Assembly: GCA_045591175.1 (NCBI GenBank)
Contig: JAZNSI010000020.1
Coordinates: forward strand, 156,207-220,206
Reading direction: 5' to 3'
Origin: UBA11524 sp045591175
GTDB lineage: Bacteria > Bacillota > Clostridia > Christensenellales > Aristaeellaceae
DNA length: 64,000 nt
The translations under genes were made by a program, and so were the position numbers. Below are positions 7,835 through 14,873 of this stretch, in pieces. Each line of letters opens with the position of its first letter. Positions within the stretch are counted from its first letter, which is position 1. Under the pieces are notes generated by a model. It worked only from the letters and a program-made list of their open reading frames with translations. It searched no databases and was not told where the DNA came from.

Positions 7835-8044
7835 TCAGATTTTTGTACCGTCTTCGAACTCGTAGCCAAAGAAGTACTTAGCCCCAAGAGCTTCGCCGAT
7901 CTTCTCCAGCTCTTCCACGGAGAAAGTTCCACGTTTCATTTTCTGGTTGAAGTTGGAAGGCGTCTGCCCCAACATGCGAGCCAGCGCTGCTTGGCTAATC
8001 TGCTTGTATGCCAGCGCCATGCTGATTTTTTGCTCCAGTGTCAT
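7835..8044 (-). CDS. XRE/HipB-like small HTH repressor
   Basis: 69 residues, essentially one Cro-type HTH: MTLEQKISMALAYKQISQAA, then LARMLGQTPSNFNQKM and KRGTFSVEELEKIGEAL, ending KYFFGYEFEDGTKI. The ribosome binding site is GAGGTGA. It lies upstream of the HipA-like gene (163-nt gap with a hairpin) and faces the divergent small-protein/ArdC operon. A 15-nt motif occurs in both facing promoters, which makes this protein the likely repressor of itself and of the divergent operon. Confidence 0.85.
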   Translation of the reverse strand: MTLEQKISMALAYKQISQAALARMLGQTPSNFNQKMKRGTFSVEELEKIGEALGAKYFFGYEFEDGTKI

Positions 8045-8061
8045 ATAATCACCTCATAGCT

Positions 8062-8090
8062 ATTGTATCACAGAAACGAAAATAAAGCAA
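8062..8090 (-). promoter_or_regulatory. Promoter of the HipB/HipA-like pair
   Basis: On the minus strand, TTGCTT (plus positions 8085-8090) and TACAAT (8062-8067) with a 17-nt spacer. The -35 element lies inside one copy of the 15-nt operator repeat. Confidence 0.75.
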
Positions 8091-8174
8091 ATGCTGTATG
8101 TTGAGATCGTTTTCGTAAAAGAAATTTACATAAGCGTTGATATTTCTATTGACAATGTTAAGCAAATGCTGTAT
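8085..8174. repeat. Duplicated 15-nt operator (AAGCAAATGCTGTAT)
   Basis: Exact direct copies at 8085-8099 and 8160-8174. The core AGCAAATGCT is a near-palindrome (AGCA-TGCT). One copy covers the -35 box of the leftward promoter and the other covers the spacer and the first bases of the -10 box of the rightward promoter. Confidence 0.75.
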
Positions 8175-8177
8175 AAT
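8149..8177 (+). promoter_or_regulatory. Consensus promoter of the ArdC operon
   Basis: Perfect TTGACA (8149-8154) and TATAAT (8172-8177) with a 17-nt spacer. The operator copy at 8160-8174 overlaps the -10 box, so binding there would block polymerase. Confidence 0.9.
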
Positions 8178-8227
8178 AATAAGTGAGAACAGGGCCGTGA
8201 GTCCTGAAGAAAAAGGAGGAAACTCAA

Positions 8228-8497
8228 ATGTGTAACCCCAACATGGAAGCAAAAGTCCACGAACTGATGGAACTGAAGCGGATGAAGGAAGAGCTTGAAG
8301 CCGAAATCGCCGCCGCAGAAGATGCCATCAAGGCAGTCATGGGAGACGAAGAACTCCTCACCGCTGGTGCTTACAAGGTTAGTTGGAAGACCTTCACCAG
8401 CAGCCGCGTTGATACTACCGCGCTAAAGAAAGCCCTGCCGGAAGTAGCAGCAGCCTACACAAAGACCACCACGGGCCGCCGCTTCTCCATAAACTAA
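8228..8497 (+). CDS. Small coiled-coil protein of mobile elements
   Basis: 89 residues, with AAAGGAGG ahead of the start. Residues 5-40 are a heptad-like helix (HELMELKRMKEELEAEIAAA). The C-terminal part reads GAYKVSWKTFTSSRVDTTAL and ends TKTTTGRRFSIN. I recognise the layout (helix, then a Y-x-V-x-W strand and an SRxDTTALKK helix) from unnamed proteins in phages and integrative elements of Firmicutes, often next to recombination genes. The function is unknown. It is the first gene of the operon driven by the consensus promoter. Confidence 0.65.
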   Translation: MCNPNMEAKVHELMELKRMKEELEAEIAAAEDAIKAVMGDEELLTAGAYKVSWKTFTSSRVDTTALKKALPEVAAAYTKTTTGRRFSIN

Positions 8498-8499
8498 AA

Positions 8500-8594
8500 G
8501 CCGGAACACCTACCACAGCATTCCGGCAACGCCCACCCTGAACTTCCTACAGAACCGGGGAGCAAGGATATTCTACCACAAGTCCTTGCTCCCC
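8500..8594 (+). other. Two hairpins between small protein and ArdC genes
   Basis: GCCGGAA / TTCCGGC (8500-8506, 8521-8527) and GGGGAGCAAGGA / TCCTTGCTCCCC (8557-8568, 8583-8594). Neither has a T-tract. They probably shape mRNA stability or translation within the operon. Confidence 0.6.
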
Positions 8595-8616
8595 ACAAGA
8601 TGAAAGGAGCAAGAAA

Positions 8617-9444
8617 ATGGACATTTACGCAGCCGTTACTGACCGCATTATCGAACAGATGGAACAGGGCATCATCCCGTGGCAGAAGCCGTGGGTGGCC
8701 AGTGGCAAGGCCGTCAGCCACGCAACCGGCAAGCCCTACAGCCTCCTGAACCAGCTCATGCTGGGCCGCCCCGGCGAGTATCTGACTTTCAAGCAGTGCC
8801 AGCAGGCTGGCGGCAAGGTCAAGCGCGGTGAAAAGGCCAGCATGGTGGTCTTCTGGAAGTTCATCGAACAGGAAGACGAAGAAACCCGCGAAAAGAAAGA
8901 GATACCCTTCCTCCGCTATTACAACGTGTTCCACATTGACCAATGCGAAGGCGTCAGCGCGAAATACACCACCGAAGCCGCCTTCCCTGATGGAGCTGAT
9001 ACGCTGGCAGCCGCGCAGGATATCATCTATGACTACCTCAGCCGCGAGGGCGTGAAGCTCTCCCATGAAGAAGGCGACCGGGCCTTCTACAGACCCTCCA
9101 CCGATGAAGTTGTTCTCCCCATTCGCAAGCAGTTCATGAGCACCGCAGAGTATTACAGCACCGTTTTCCATGAACTGACCCACAGCACCGGCCACCCCTC
9201 CCGCCTGAACCGGCTGACGCGGCCTTCCTTCTTCGGAACGGAAGAATACAGCAAGGAAGAACTGGTCGCAGAGATTGGCGCAGCCACCCTGGTCAATCAT
9301 GTCGGCCTTGAAACGGCCAGCAGCTTCCGCAACAGCACCGCTTACATTCAGAACTGGCTGGGTGTCCTGAAGGGCGACAAGCGGTTCATCGTAAGCGCAG
9401 CGGGCCGCGCGGAAAAGGCCGTTAACCTGATTCTGAACCAGTGA
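8617..9444 (+). CDS. ArdC-like antirestriction protein (ssDNA-binding, zinc peptidase)
   Basis: 275 residues. The N-terminal ArdC ssDNA-binding domain is clear: MDIYAAVTDRIIEQMEQGII, then PWQKPW, YSLLNQLML and YLTFKQCQQAGGKVKRGEKA. The C-terminal polyvalent metallopeptidase domain has the zinc motif VFHELTHSTGH (HExxH, about residues 186-196) and EELVAEIGAATL with the third ligand Glu. ArdC proteins protect incoming plasmid DNA from host restriction during conjugation. Start is supported by GAAAGGAGC. The gene indicates conjugative-element ancestry for this part of the island. Confidence 0.92.
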   Translation: MDIYAAVTDRIIEQMEQGIIPWQKPWVASGKAVSHATGKPYSLLNQLMLGRPGEYLTFKQCQQAGGKVKRGEKASMVVFWKFIEQEDEETREKKEIPFLRYYNVFHIDQCEGVSAKYTTEAAFPDGADTLAAAQDIIYDYLSREGVKLSHEEGDRAFYRPSTDEVVLPIRKQFMSTAEYYSTVFHELTHSTGHPSRLNRLTRPSFFGTEEYSKEELVAEIGAATLVNHVGLETASSFRNSTAYIQNWLGVLKGDKRFIVSAAGRAEKAVNLILNQ

Positions 9445-9455
9445 GGACAACGAAA

Positions 9456-9481
9456 CCCGACGGGGAGCAGTCCCCGTCGGG
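9456..9481 (+). other. Hairpin after the ArdC-like gene
   Basis: CCCGACGGGGA / TCCCCGTCGGG (9456-9466 and 9471-9481) with a GCAG loop and no T-tract. It sits just before the ribosome binding site of the next gene. Confidence 0.6.
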
Positions 9482-9495
9482 CATGGAGGGCATTT

Positions 9496-9753
9496 ATGAA
9501 CATTGAGGATGATTTCATGTGGATAACCAGCCATGCTTTCAGCGAAATGCGGCTGATGGTCGAAGGAGCTGTGATGCTGTTTGAAGAGGACGCTGGCATC
9601 CTGTGTCGGCTGGCGAAGGATGCAGAGAAATGGGAGGCTCACAGCGCGCTGAATGATATCGGCACGGCCTTGTATGACTTCCGGCGGCAAATCATCATGC
9701 TGCAAGAAGAACACCGCAAAGAGACGCAGCGGCAGAGCCAGTCGCATGCGTAA
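9496..9753 (+). CDS. Small helical protein of the ArdC operon
   Basis: 85 residues, with GGAGGGC ahead of the start. It is all-helical and acidic in the first half (MNIEDDFMWITSHAFSEMRL) and ends in a charged coiled-coil-like stretch (FRRQIIMLQEEHRKETQRQ). I do not recognise the family. It lies in the same operon as the ArdC-like protein, 52 bases behind it, so it is probably part of the same transfer or establishment module. Confidence 0.5.
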   Translation: MNIEDDFMWITSHAFSEMRLMVEGAVMLFEEDAGILCRLAKDAEKWEAHSALNDIGTALYDFRRQIIMLQEEHRKETQRQSQSHA

Positions 9754-9880
9754 AATAAAACAACTGATATAAATGACATTTTTTCGCGAGACTCGAAATC
9801 CTTGATTTTCGCGGCTTGCAAAGCCCGAAAAACTGTAAAATGGGCATTTGACCCTTTTCTTTACAACTGGAGGCAAAACA

Positions 9881-10465
9881 ATGATATACGGATATGCACG
9901 TTGTTCAACGAGCGAGAGCAAGCAGGACATCAACAGGCAGATAAAGGAATTGAAGGCAGCGGGAGCTGAAGAAGTAATCTTCGAGTATGAACATGGTGAT
10001 GCAAAGACGAAACCAGAGCTGGCAATGCTGCTGGAGCTTACCAAATCTGGAGATACCATCATAACCACAGAGGTCAGTCGCTTAAGCCGCAGCACACAGC
10101 AGCTGTGTGAAATCGTGGAGATTGTCAAGCAGAAGCGGCTGCGTCTGATGATCCTCGGTAGTATCACGGTGGATTGTCGCAAGGGTAAGATTGATCCCAT
10201 GAGTCAGGCCTTCATTCAGATGAGTGCTGTGTTCAGTGAACTGGAGCTGTCGATGATTCGTGCCCGCGTGAAGTCGGGCATGGAGAACGCAAAAGCAAAG
10301 GGCAGTCGCATCGGACGTCCGGAATTTAAGAAGGAGGATATACCAACTAACTTCCTCAAGCACTACGCTTCATACAAGGAAGGGCAGATGAACTTAAGCG
10401 AGCTGGCCAGGGTTTGTGGGCTGAGCAGACCTACGGTGTACAAGTATTTGAAGTTGATGGAATGA
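9881..10465 (+). CDS. Serine recombinase (resolvase/invertase family)
   Basis: 194 residues from ATG 9881, which follows GGAGG at 9869-9873. It begins MIYGYARCSTSESKQDINRQ with the catalytic Ser at position 9 in the ARxST motif. It continues with the conserved TEVSRLSRS arginine region and FSELELSMIRARVKSGM (long E-helix), then a C-terminal HTH (MNLSELARVCGLSRPTVYKY). The size matches Tn3-type resolvases and invertases rather than large integrases. It probably resolves dimers or inverts a segment. The bases upstream (9780-9840) carry TTTTCGCG twice and a GGCTT/AAGCC hairpin that might be its site. Confidence 0.92.
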   Translation: MIYGYARCSTSESKQDINRQIKELKAAGAEEVIFEYEHGDAKTKPELAMLLELTKSGDTIITTEVSRLSRSTQQLCEIVEIVKQKRLRLMILGSITVDCRKGKIDPMSQAFIQMSAVFSELELSMIRARVKSGMENAKAKGSRIGRPEFKKEDIPTNFLKHYASYKEGQMNLSELARVCGLSRPTVYKYLKLME

Positions 10466-10513
10466 TTTGTAGCTACTCTCGCCTAATTGGTGTGAGTAGC
10501 TTTATTGATCCTC

Positions 10514-10542
10514 TTGATGTTTTCTCCGTTCACCAGTATAAT
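10514..10542 (+). promoter_or_regulatory. Promoter of the uncharacterised gene at 10582
   Basis: TTGATG (10514-10519) and TATAAT (10537-10542) with a 17-nt spacer. Confidence 0.75.
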
Positions 10543-10581
10543 AGGAGCAAAGCTAACCGACTACGAATAGAAGGTGAGTAT

Positions 10582-11688
10582 ATGAACAGGCGGAATCTCG
10601 ACATAATCATCAATGAGTATGTTCGCCGTTTTGATGTGCTGAACGAAATTGCTGGTAATGATGAAGGCTACAAGTGGCGGGCGGAAACTTGCTTCAAGCA
10701 GCATTGGAACATTGATGCGGAAGACTTTCCGGCAATGTTCAAGCAGGCGATGAAGGAAACCAGCAACCTGATTGATAATGCCATTGTACAGCCGATTGGC
10801 GGCATTCTGCTGCTTTTGAAGCATGAATCGGAAGTAGAGTATGTCCGCGAGTGTTTCCGCAATCTGTTCTCTGATGACGGAGGCAATTTGATCAAGCGTC
10901 AGGAGCGCATTGAGGAGTTCGCTGCGAATATCAACGCTCGCCTGGATCGTTATGTAGCAGGTTCCTGGAAGTATCCACAGAAGATCAACAATGTAATTTA
11001 CTACCTGAATCTGTGGAAGCCGGAGGAGAACTATATTTTCAAGTCCACGGAAGCTACGGCCTGGGCATATTGCATTGAATATGAGGATGATTTCGGCAGC
11101 GGCGCAACCTTCTCTCTGCGGAAATATTACAGAATGTGCGATGAACTGTTGGGCGAGCTTCCGAACTATCCGGAATTGATGAGGTTACATCAGGAACGTG
11201 CCGCGCGAGAAATGCAGGGATATGACGATCAGCTTCACATCCTTGTGTATGATATCATCTACTGTGCCCATGCTTACGATCTGTACTATGGCATGCAGAT
11301 TGAGAAGGTTCCCGCAAAGGAACGAATCAAGAACGCACAGTTTCGTGAAGCAAAGGAGGCGCTGCAGCAGCAGATTGTCATGAAGCAACAAGAACTGTTG
11401 GCGTTGTCCTCTGATGCTATTGAGATTCCTGACCTGGTGGGCAAGCAGATGCGGAGCAAAGCATATGGTATCGGAACTGTAGTATCCTGCACCGGGGACA
11501 TCCTGGCATTGGACTTTTCCGGGGTTCAGAAGAAGTTCAAGTATCCTGGAGCATTGACGCAGGGTTTCCTTGTGTATGAGGATACAGCACTGCTTGAAAG
11601 CCTTAAGAGAGCAGAAGAAGCAGCCAAGCAAAGAGCGCGGATCGAAAAAGAGATCGAAGCGCTTCAGAACCGTCTGGCAAGTATGTAA
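10582..11688 (+). CDS. Uncharacterised protein with C-terminal KOW/SH3-like segment
   Basis: 368 residues from ATG 10582; AAGGTGAG lies eight bases ahead. The longer reading frame upstream is not used, because the promoter ends at 10542. The first 270 residues are mostly helical, with no motif I recognise. Near residues 275-335, DLVGKQMRSKAYGIGTVVS, then ILALDFSGVQKKFKYPGAL and TQGFLVYED look like the small beta-barrel G-x-G-x-V...F-x-YP...GFL unit found in several bacterial proteins of unknown role. The end is a coiled coil (EEAAKQRARIEKEIEAL). It sits alone at the edge of the defence genes. Confidence 0.55.
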   Translation: MNRRNLDIIINEYVRRFDVLNEIAGNDEGYKWRAETCFKQHWNIDAEDFPAMFKQAMKETSNLIDNAIVQPIGGILLLLKHESEVEYVRECFRNLFSDDGGNLIKRQERIEEFAANINARLDRYVAGSWKYPQKINNVIYYLNLWKPEENYIFKSTEATAWAYCIEYEDDFGSGATFSLRKYYRMCDELLGELPNYPELMRLHQERAAREMQGYDDQLHILVYDIIYCAHAYDLYYGMQIEKVPAKERIKNAQFREAKEALQQQIVMKQQELLALSSDAIEIPDLVGKQMRSKAYGIGTVVSCTGDILALDFSGVQKKFKYPGALTQGFLVYEDTALLESLKRAEEAAKQRARIEKEIEALQNRLASM

Positions 11689-11695
11689 CATAAGC

Positions 11696-11724
11696 GTCCC
11701 CTGCGATTTATGGTCGCAGGGGAC
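11696..11724 (+). terminator. Terminator hairpin
   Basis: GTCCCCTGCGA / TCGCAGGGGAC (11696-11706 and 11714-11724) followed by a weak T/A-rich tract. The stem is almost identical to the one at 13774-13800, on the other side of the DUF262 gene. Confidence 0.75.
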
Positions 11725-11777
11725 ATCATTATTATGCTGGATTATAATGCATCAACTTCAGCACACCGGAGGGAAGA

Positions 11778-13598
11778 TTATAGACTGTAATAGTACTCGC
11801 GGATCTTCTTTGCCATCATCGTCCGGCGCAGACGCAGAAATTCAGGGTAATCAGCAGGTTCCATATCCATAACGTTTGCAGGAATGCAGTTGACAGCAAG
11901 GTTATCCAAGAATGCCTGATGGTCGGTGATTGTACCAACTTTAATCACACCGGTATCGCATTGCTCCTGAGCATCAGAGAAATACTTGTTAGGAGCGCTC
12001 ATTCCAATAGAGATATTCACACCCGTATCCAGATAGGCGTAGTTGGCAACCTGGTTGTACATCGATCGATCATTGAAACCATTCTTCTTCAGATACTCCC
12101 TGGGGAAGATATGGTGTACATCGCCGGTGACGGAGATCAGATCGGAAACCTTTGAGCTATTGGAAAGCAGTGAACGATCACCAGCAAAAATCTGTGCAGC
12201 AATGAACGTGTTGAAATAAGGACTGTTGATGGAGGACGTCTCCAGATTCTGCACCAGGCGCACATTCCAGAAGGCGTCAGAAAGCAGTGCACTCTCGTTC
12301 TCTTCAAGGAATGCCCTGAAGCCCTTCGCGTCAATGGATCGCAGATCTCTGTCCATCTGAGACTCAGGCGAACCAATATATCGGCTCGTAAGCGTCGAGA
12401 GAACAAACCACTTCTGAATGCACCGCTTGATCTCAATCTTCGGAACCTCGCCACTGTGTTGAAGGATCAGGAACAGCGTATATGCGAAGTCCAACGTCAT
12501 CTGAGAGTTCAGCAATTTGGAAGAAATGAAACCAGCGGCCTTGATAGCCAGGACAAACTGTTCAAAGTTGTACTGGTTCATGAAGTTCTTGACGCCAACA
12601 CTCAGCTTCTCAAAACTCTCCTTTGCGATTTCTTCTTTGAAGGTTCGATCAGCAAAGTCGCGGCCCGACAGCAGACTGACAAGATCGCCCAGTTTGCCTC
12701 TGCCAAACATATGCATGAAGGAAACACGGAGCATATCATTGTAGTCAGGATCGTAAATGTCCTCGCGGTCATCTTTCAGCCATTGAAGCTTCTGAGCGTA
12801 TTCAGTGCTCATGAACTCCTTGTCGCCATGAGACAGTTGGCCGTAGAAAGCGGGATCAACCGCCAGATGGCAGAAATAGTCGATAGCCTTTCGCAGGGTG
12901 TTGCCGCCATACTGTTCATCAGCAGCAATCTTCGACATAGCAAAGTCGGCTTCATTCAGTCGCTTGCCCTGGGAATTAATTCGCACGAAGATCTCTGTGA
13001 CCTCGCTGATATCCAGTTGTGGCACAAGAATGATGGCACCCAGCTGACAGCTCTTGATCGCCAGCAATTGAGTGATCGCCTGATTGACGGTCTTCTTGCT
13101 GACGTCGGGATTCTTCTCAGCATACTGGTCTACAAACTCATAGCTGTCGAAGTCAGGCTTGAACAGTTCAGCAATATCAGGAATCCAGAAGGAGCTGTTG
13201 ATATGCGCCGGTGTCTGAACCGCAAATCGTTCCTCATCGCCTTTAGCGAGCGGATTAAAAGCGATACGAATCGTCTTCTCCTCATAGTCTTCCGTGAGGA
13301 TTTGATGACCAGCAATCGCCGTCATCAGAGCCGTGATTCGCTGCTGGCCGTCGATCAGTACCTTCTTGCCGACGGCGCTGCCACCATCCTTGAGCTTGAC
13401 ATCAGGATTTTGCCAGATGATGAGATAGCCAGTGGGATAACCATTATACAGCGAGTCAATCAGATCTCTAACCTGACGTCCCTTCCAAACGAAAGGACGC
13501 TGTATTTCAGGAATCGCAATGTCCCCAGCTTCAATATACCCCAGGATTGAACTCACGGAGTATTGCGTCACAGAATACTTGTCATATGCTACGGCCAT
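11778..13598 (-). CDS. GmrSD-like DUF262/DUF1524 restriction nuclease
   Basis: 606 residues. The N-terminal DUF262 domain has IPEIQRPFVWKGRQVRDLID (residues 29-48) and VLIDGQQRITALMTAI, which includes the DGQQR nucleotide-binding motif. A helical middle part follows. The C-terminal DUF1524 HNH-type domain has VHHIFPREYLKKNG (catalytic HH, about residue 500) and YNQVANYAYLDTGVNISIG. Both halves in one chain match the single-chain GmrSD/type IV-like enzymes that cut modified phage DNA using NTP. The gene has its own promoter and is flanked by similar hairpins. The substrate modification is unknown. Confidence 0.88.
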   Translation of the reverse strand: MAVAYDKYSVTQYSVSSILGYIEAGDIAIPEIQRPFVWKGRQVRDLIDSLYNGYPTGYLIIWQNPDVKLKDGGSAVGKKVLIDGQQRITALMTAIAGHQILTEDYEEKTIRIAFNPLAKGDEERFAVQTPAHINSSFWIPDIAELFKPDFDSYEFVDQYAEKNPDVSKKTVNQAITQLLAIKSCQLGAIILVPQLDISEVTEIFVRINSQGKRLNEADFAMSKIAADEQYGGNTLRKAIDYFCHLAVDPAFYGQLSHGDKEFMSTEYAQKLQWLKDDREDIYDPDYNDMLRVSFMHMFGRGKLGDLVSLLSGRDFADRTFKEEIAKESFEKLSVGVKNFMNQYNFEQFVLAIKAAGFISSKLLNSQMTLDFAYTLFLILQHSGEVPKIEIKRCIQKWFVLSTLTSRYIGSPESQMDRDLRSIDAKGFRAFLEENESALLSDAFWNVRLVQNLETSSINSPYFNTFIAAQIFAGDRSLLSNSSKVSDLISVTGDVHHIFPREYLKKNGFNDRSMYNQVANYAYLDTGVNISIGMSAPNKYFSDAQEQCDTGVIKVGTITDHQAFLDNLAVNCIPANVMDMEPADYPEFLRLRRTMMAKKIREYYYSL

Positions 13599-13689
13599 TG
13601 TGTCCTCCTCAAAATGCGTTTCTATATTACGCGAATCAACAAGATCTTTTCTTTGTTGACACGGATTATCTCAGGTTATTCGTACACAC

Positions 13690-13718
13690 ATTATATCCGG
13701 TTTTGTATAGTTGGTCAA
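13690..13718 (-). promoter_or_regulatory. Promoter of the DUF262 gene
   Basis: Minus-strand TTGACC (plus 13713-13718) and TATAAT (13690-13695) with a 17-nt spacer, 92 bases ahead of the start codon. Confidence 0.8.
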
Positions 13719-13773
13719 ACTTTTTATGCTGTAAAACTAGCTTTGTTGAGCACATCAAGCATGCAAACAGATG

Positions 13774-13803
13774 GCCCCTGCGATGGTAAGTCGCAGGGGC
13801 TTT
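13774..13803. terminator. Terminator hairpin
   Basis: GCCCCTGCGA / TCGCAGGGGC (13774-13783 and 13791-13800) with a TTT tail on the plus strand. It most likely ends the leftward transcript of the membrane-protein gene. Confidence 0.7.
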
Positions 13804-13819
13804 GCGCTGAAGCTCTCAA

Positions 13820-14326
13820 CTAAATACTGCACATCTGTGTTTTTTCATGGCGTGTTCCTTGGGCATCTTCCCACTCCGTGACAATCCTGAATTTGACATC
13901 GGATGCGCCTCCAACAAATAAGGTTAGCTCGTACCCTTTGGCGGGATCTAATTCTTCATACGGTTGTTTTCCGTTATCAAACAATATGATCTTCGGGTCA
14001 TCAGCAAATCGAGCAGAAACATTGAAAGCGGTTGCATTGCCTGAGTTCCACACCTTGAGACGATACTTGCTTTGACCAAGCGAGATAGCACGTGCTTCAA
14101 CGCAGGAACGCTCCGCTTCTGCTTTTGTTTGCTCGATCTTATCCACCTCATACTGCTTAATTTGGAGTTCCAACTCGTTGATACGGTTCTGGAGTTTCTG
14201 TGCTTTTGAGGATTTTCTAAGGGCGATAATTGAAACAATCAAAGCTGCCCCTGCAATACACATATCTCCCCAATCCTCAAGAAAAGGGAGAATGTGCCAT
14301 TCGAAAAGATCTGCAATTATCTCCAT
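13820..14326 (-). CDS. Membrane-anchored uncharacterised protein
   Basis: 168 residues. After a short N-terminus, residues 22-40 form one membrane helix (MCIAGAALIVSIIALRK). A coiled coil follows (KAQKLQNRINELELQIKQYE), then a beta-rich domain with YRLKVWNSGNATAFNVSARF, an immunoglobulin-like pattern. It overlaps the upstream zinc-ribbon gene by ten bases, so translation is coupled. It ends with TAG, the only island gene I saw using that stop. The function is unknown. Its position inside the defence island suggests, without proving, a membrane effector. Confidence 0.6.
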   Translation of the reverse strand: MEIIADLFEWHILPFLEDWGDMCIAGAALIVSIIALRKSSKAQKLQNRINELELQIKQYEVDKIEQTKAEAERSCVEARAISLGQSKYRLKVWNSGNATAFNVSARFADDPKIILFDNGKQPYEELDPAKGYELTLFVGGASDVKFRIVTEWEDAQGTRHEKTQMCSI

Positions 14327-14571
14327 TTTGAAAACCTCCTTTTCAAATCCTTTAATACATCATCGATGAGCTCTTGTTTGGCATTCTCAAGAGCCTCTGT
14401 ATTCGCTTCTATCAGTTCCCCCTTAGTATATATGGAACCACAATCTGAGCAACGAAACAAAATGGTGTCTGTTGCATCGATCATATCTTCATGGTCATGG
14501 TCAACACGTGAGAACTGATCATTGCCGCAAAGTGGACATAGCATTTTCACATCTCGCTTAGCATCTTTCAT
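14317..14571 (-). CDS. Small zinc-ribbon protein (ECs_2282-like)
   Basis: 84 residues from an ATG at 14569-14571, chosen because GAGGTG precedes it. A longer frame upstream lacks a ribosome binding site. It has two zinc knuckles, MLCPLCGNDQF and FRCSDCGSIYTKGELIEANT, then a charged helix ending LKDLKRRFSKWR. This resembles the small ECs_2282-type zinc-binding proteins. It is coupled with the membrane protein behind it. Its role is unknown. Confidence 0.65.
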   Translation of the reverse strand: MKDAKRDVKMLCPLCGNDQFSRVDHDHEDMIDATDTILFRCSDCGSIYTKGELIEANTEALENAKQELIDDVLKDLKRRFSKWR

Positions 14572-14680
14572 GACAACACCTCGCTTTACCTGAACGCATT
14601 CAAGCAAACTATTTTTGCTGGAAATGAAGGGGGTATTCCGCCGTATATAACGGAATTCTCCTTCCGTATACCTAGTCGGT

Positions 14681-14709
14681 ATTTTAACGTGATAAATGGT
14701 TTGAGTCAA
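14681..14709 (-). promoter_or_regulatory. Promoter of the zinc-ribbon/membrane-protein pair
   Basis: Minus-strand TTGACT (plus 14704-14709) and TAAAAT (14681-14686), spacer 17 nt. A hairpin AACGGAA/TTCCGTT-like lies just downstream (14650-14670) and could be an operator. The rest of the gene-free stretch 14572-14873 shows nothing else I can name. Confidence 0.65.
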
Positions 14710-14873
14710 GAAAATCAATAGTGATTTTGTAAATAAGGATATTGTGGAAGAACCGACACATGATGGTAATACAATGACACCAACGAGGCAGAGGACATAC
14801 AGATGATGGGGTGAGAAAGCCCTTAAGACATTAAGTCATAGGGGCAAGGTCTTGGAAGATCGCCATGCAATAT

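Noticed and set aside
9881..10465. Serine recombinase as the integrase of the whole island
   Set aside because: It has the small resolvase/invertase size and lies far from the tRNA scar; tRNA-site insertion is usually by tyrosine integrases next to the end, which is outside the window.
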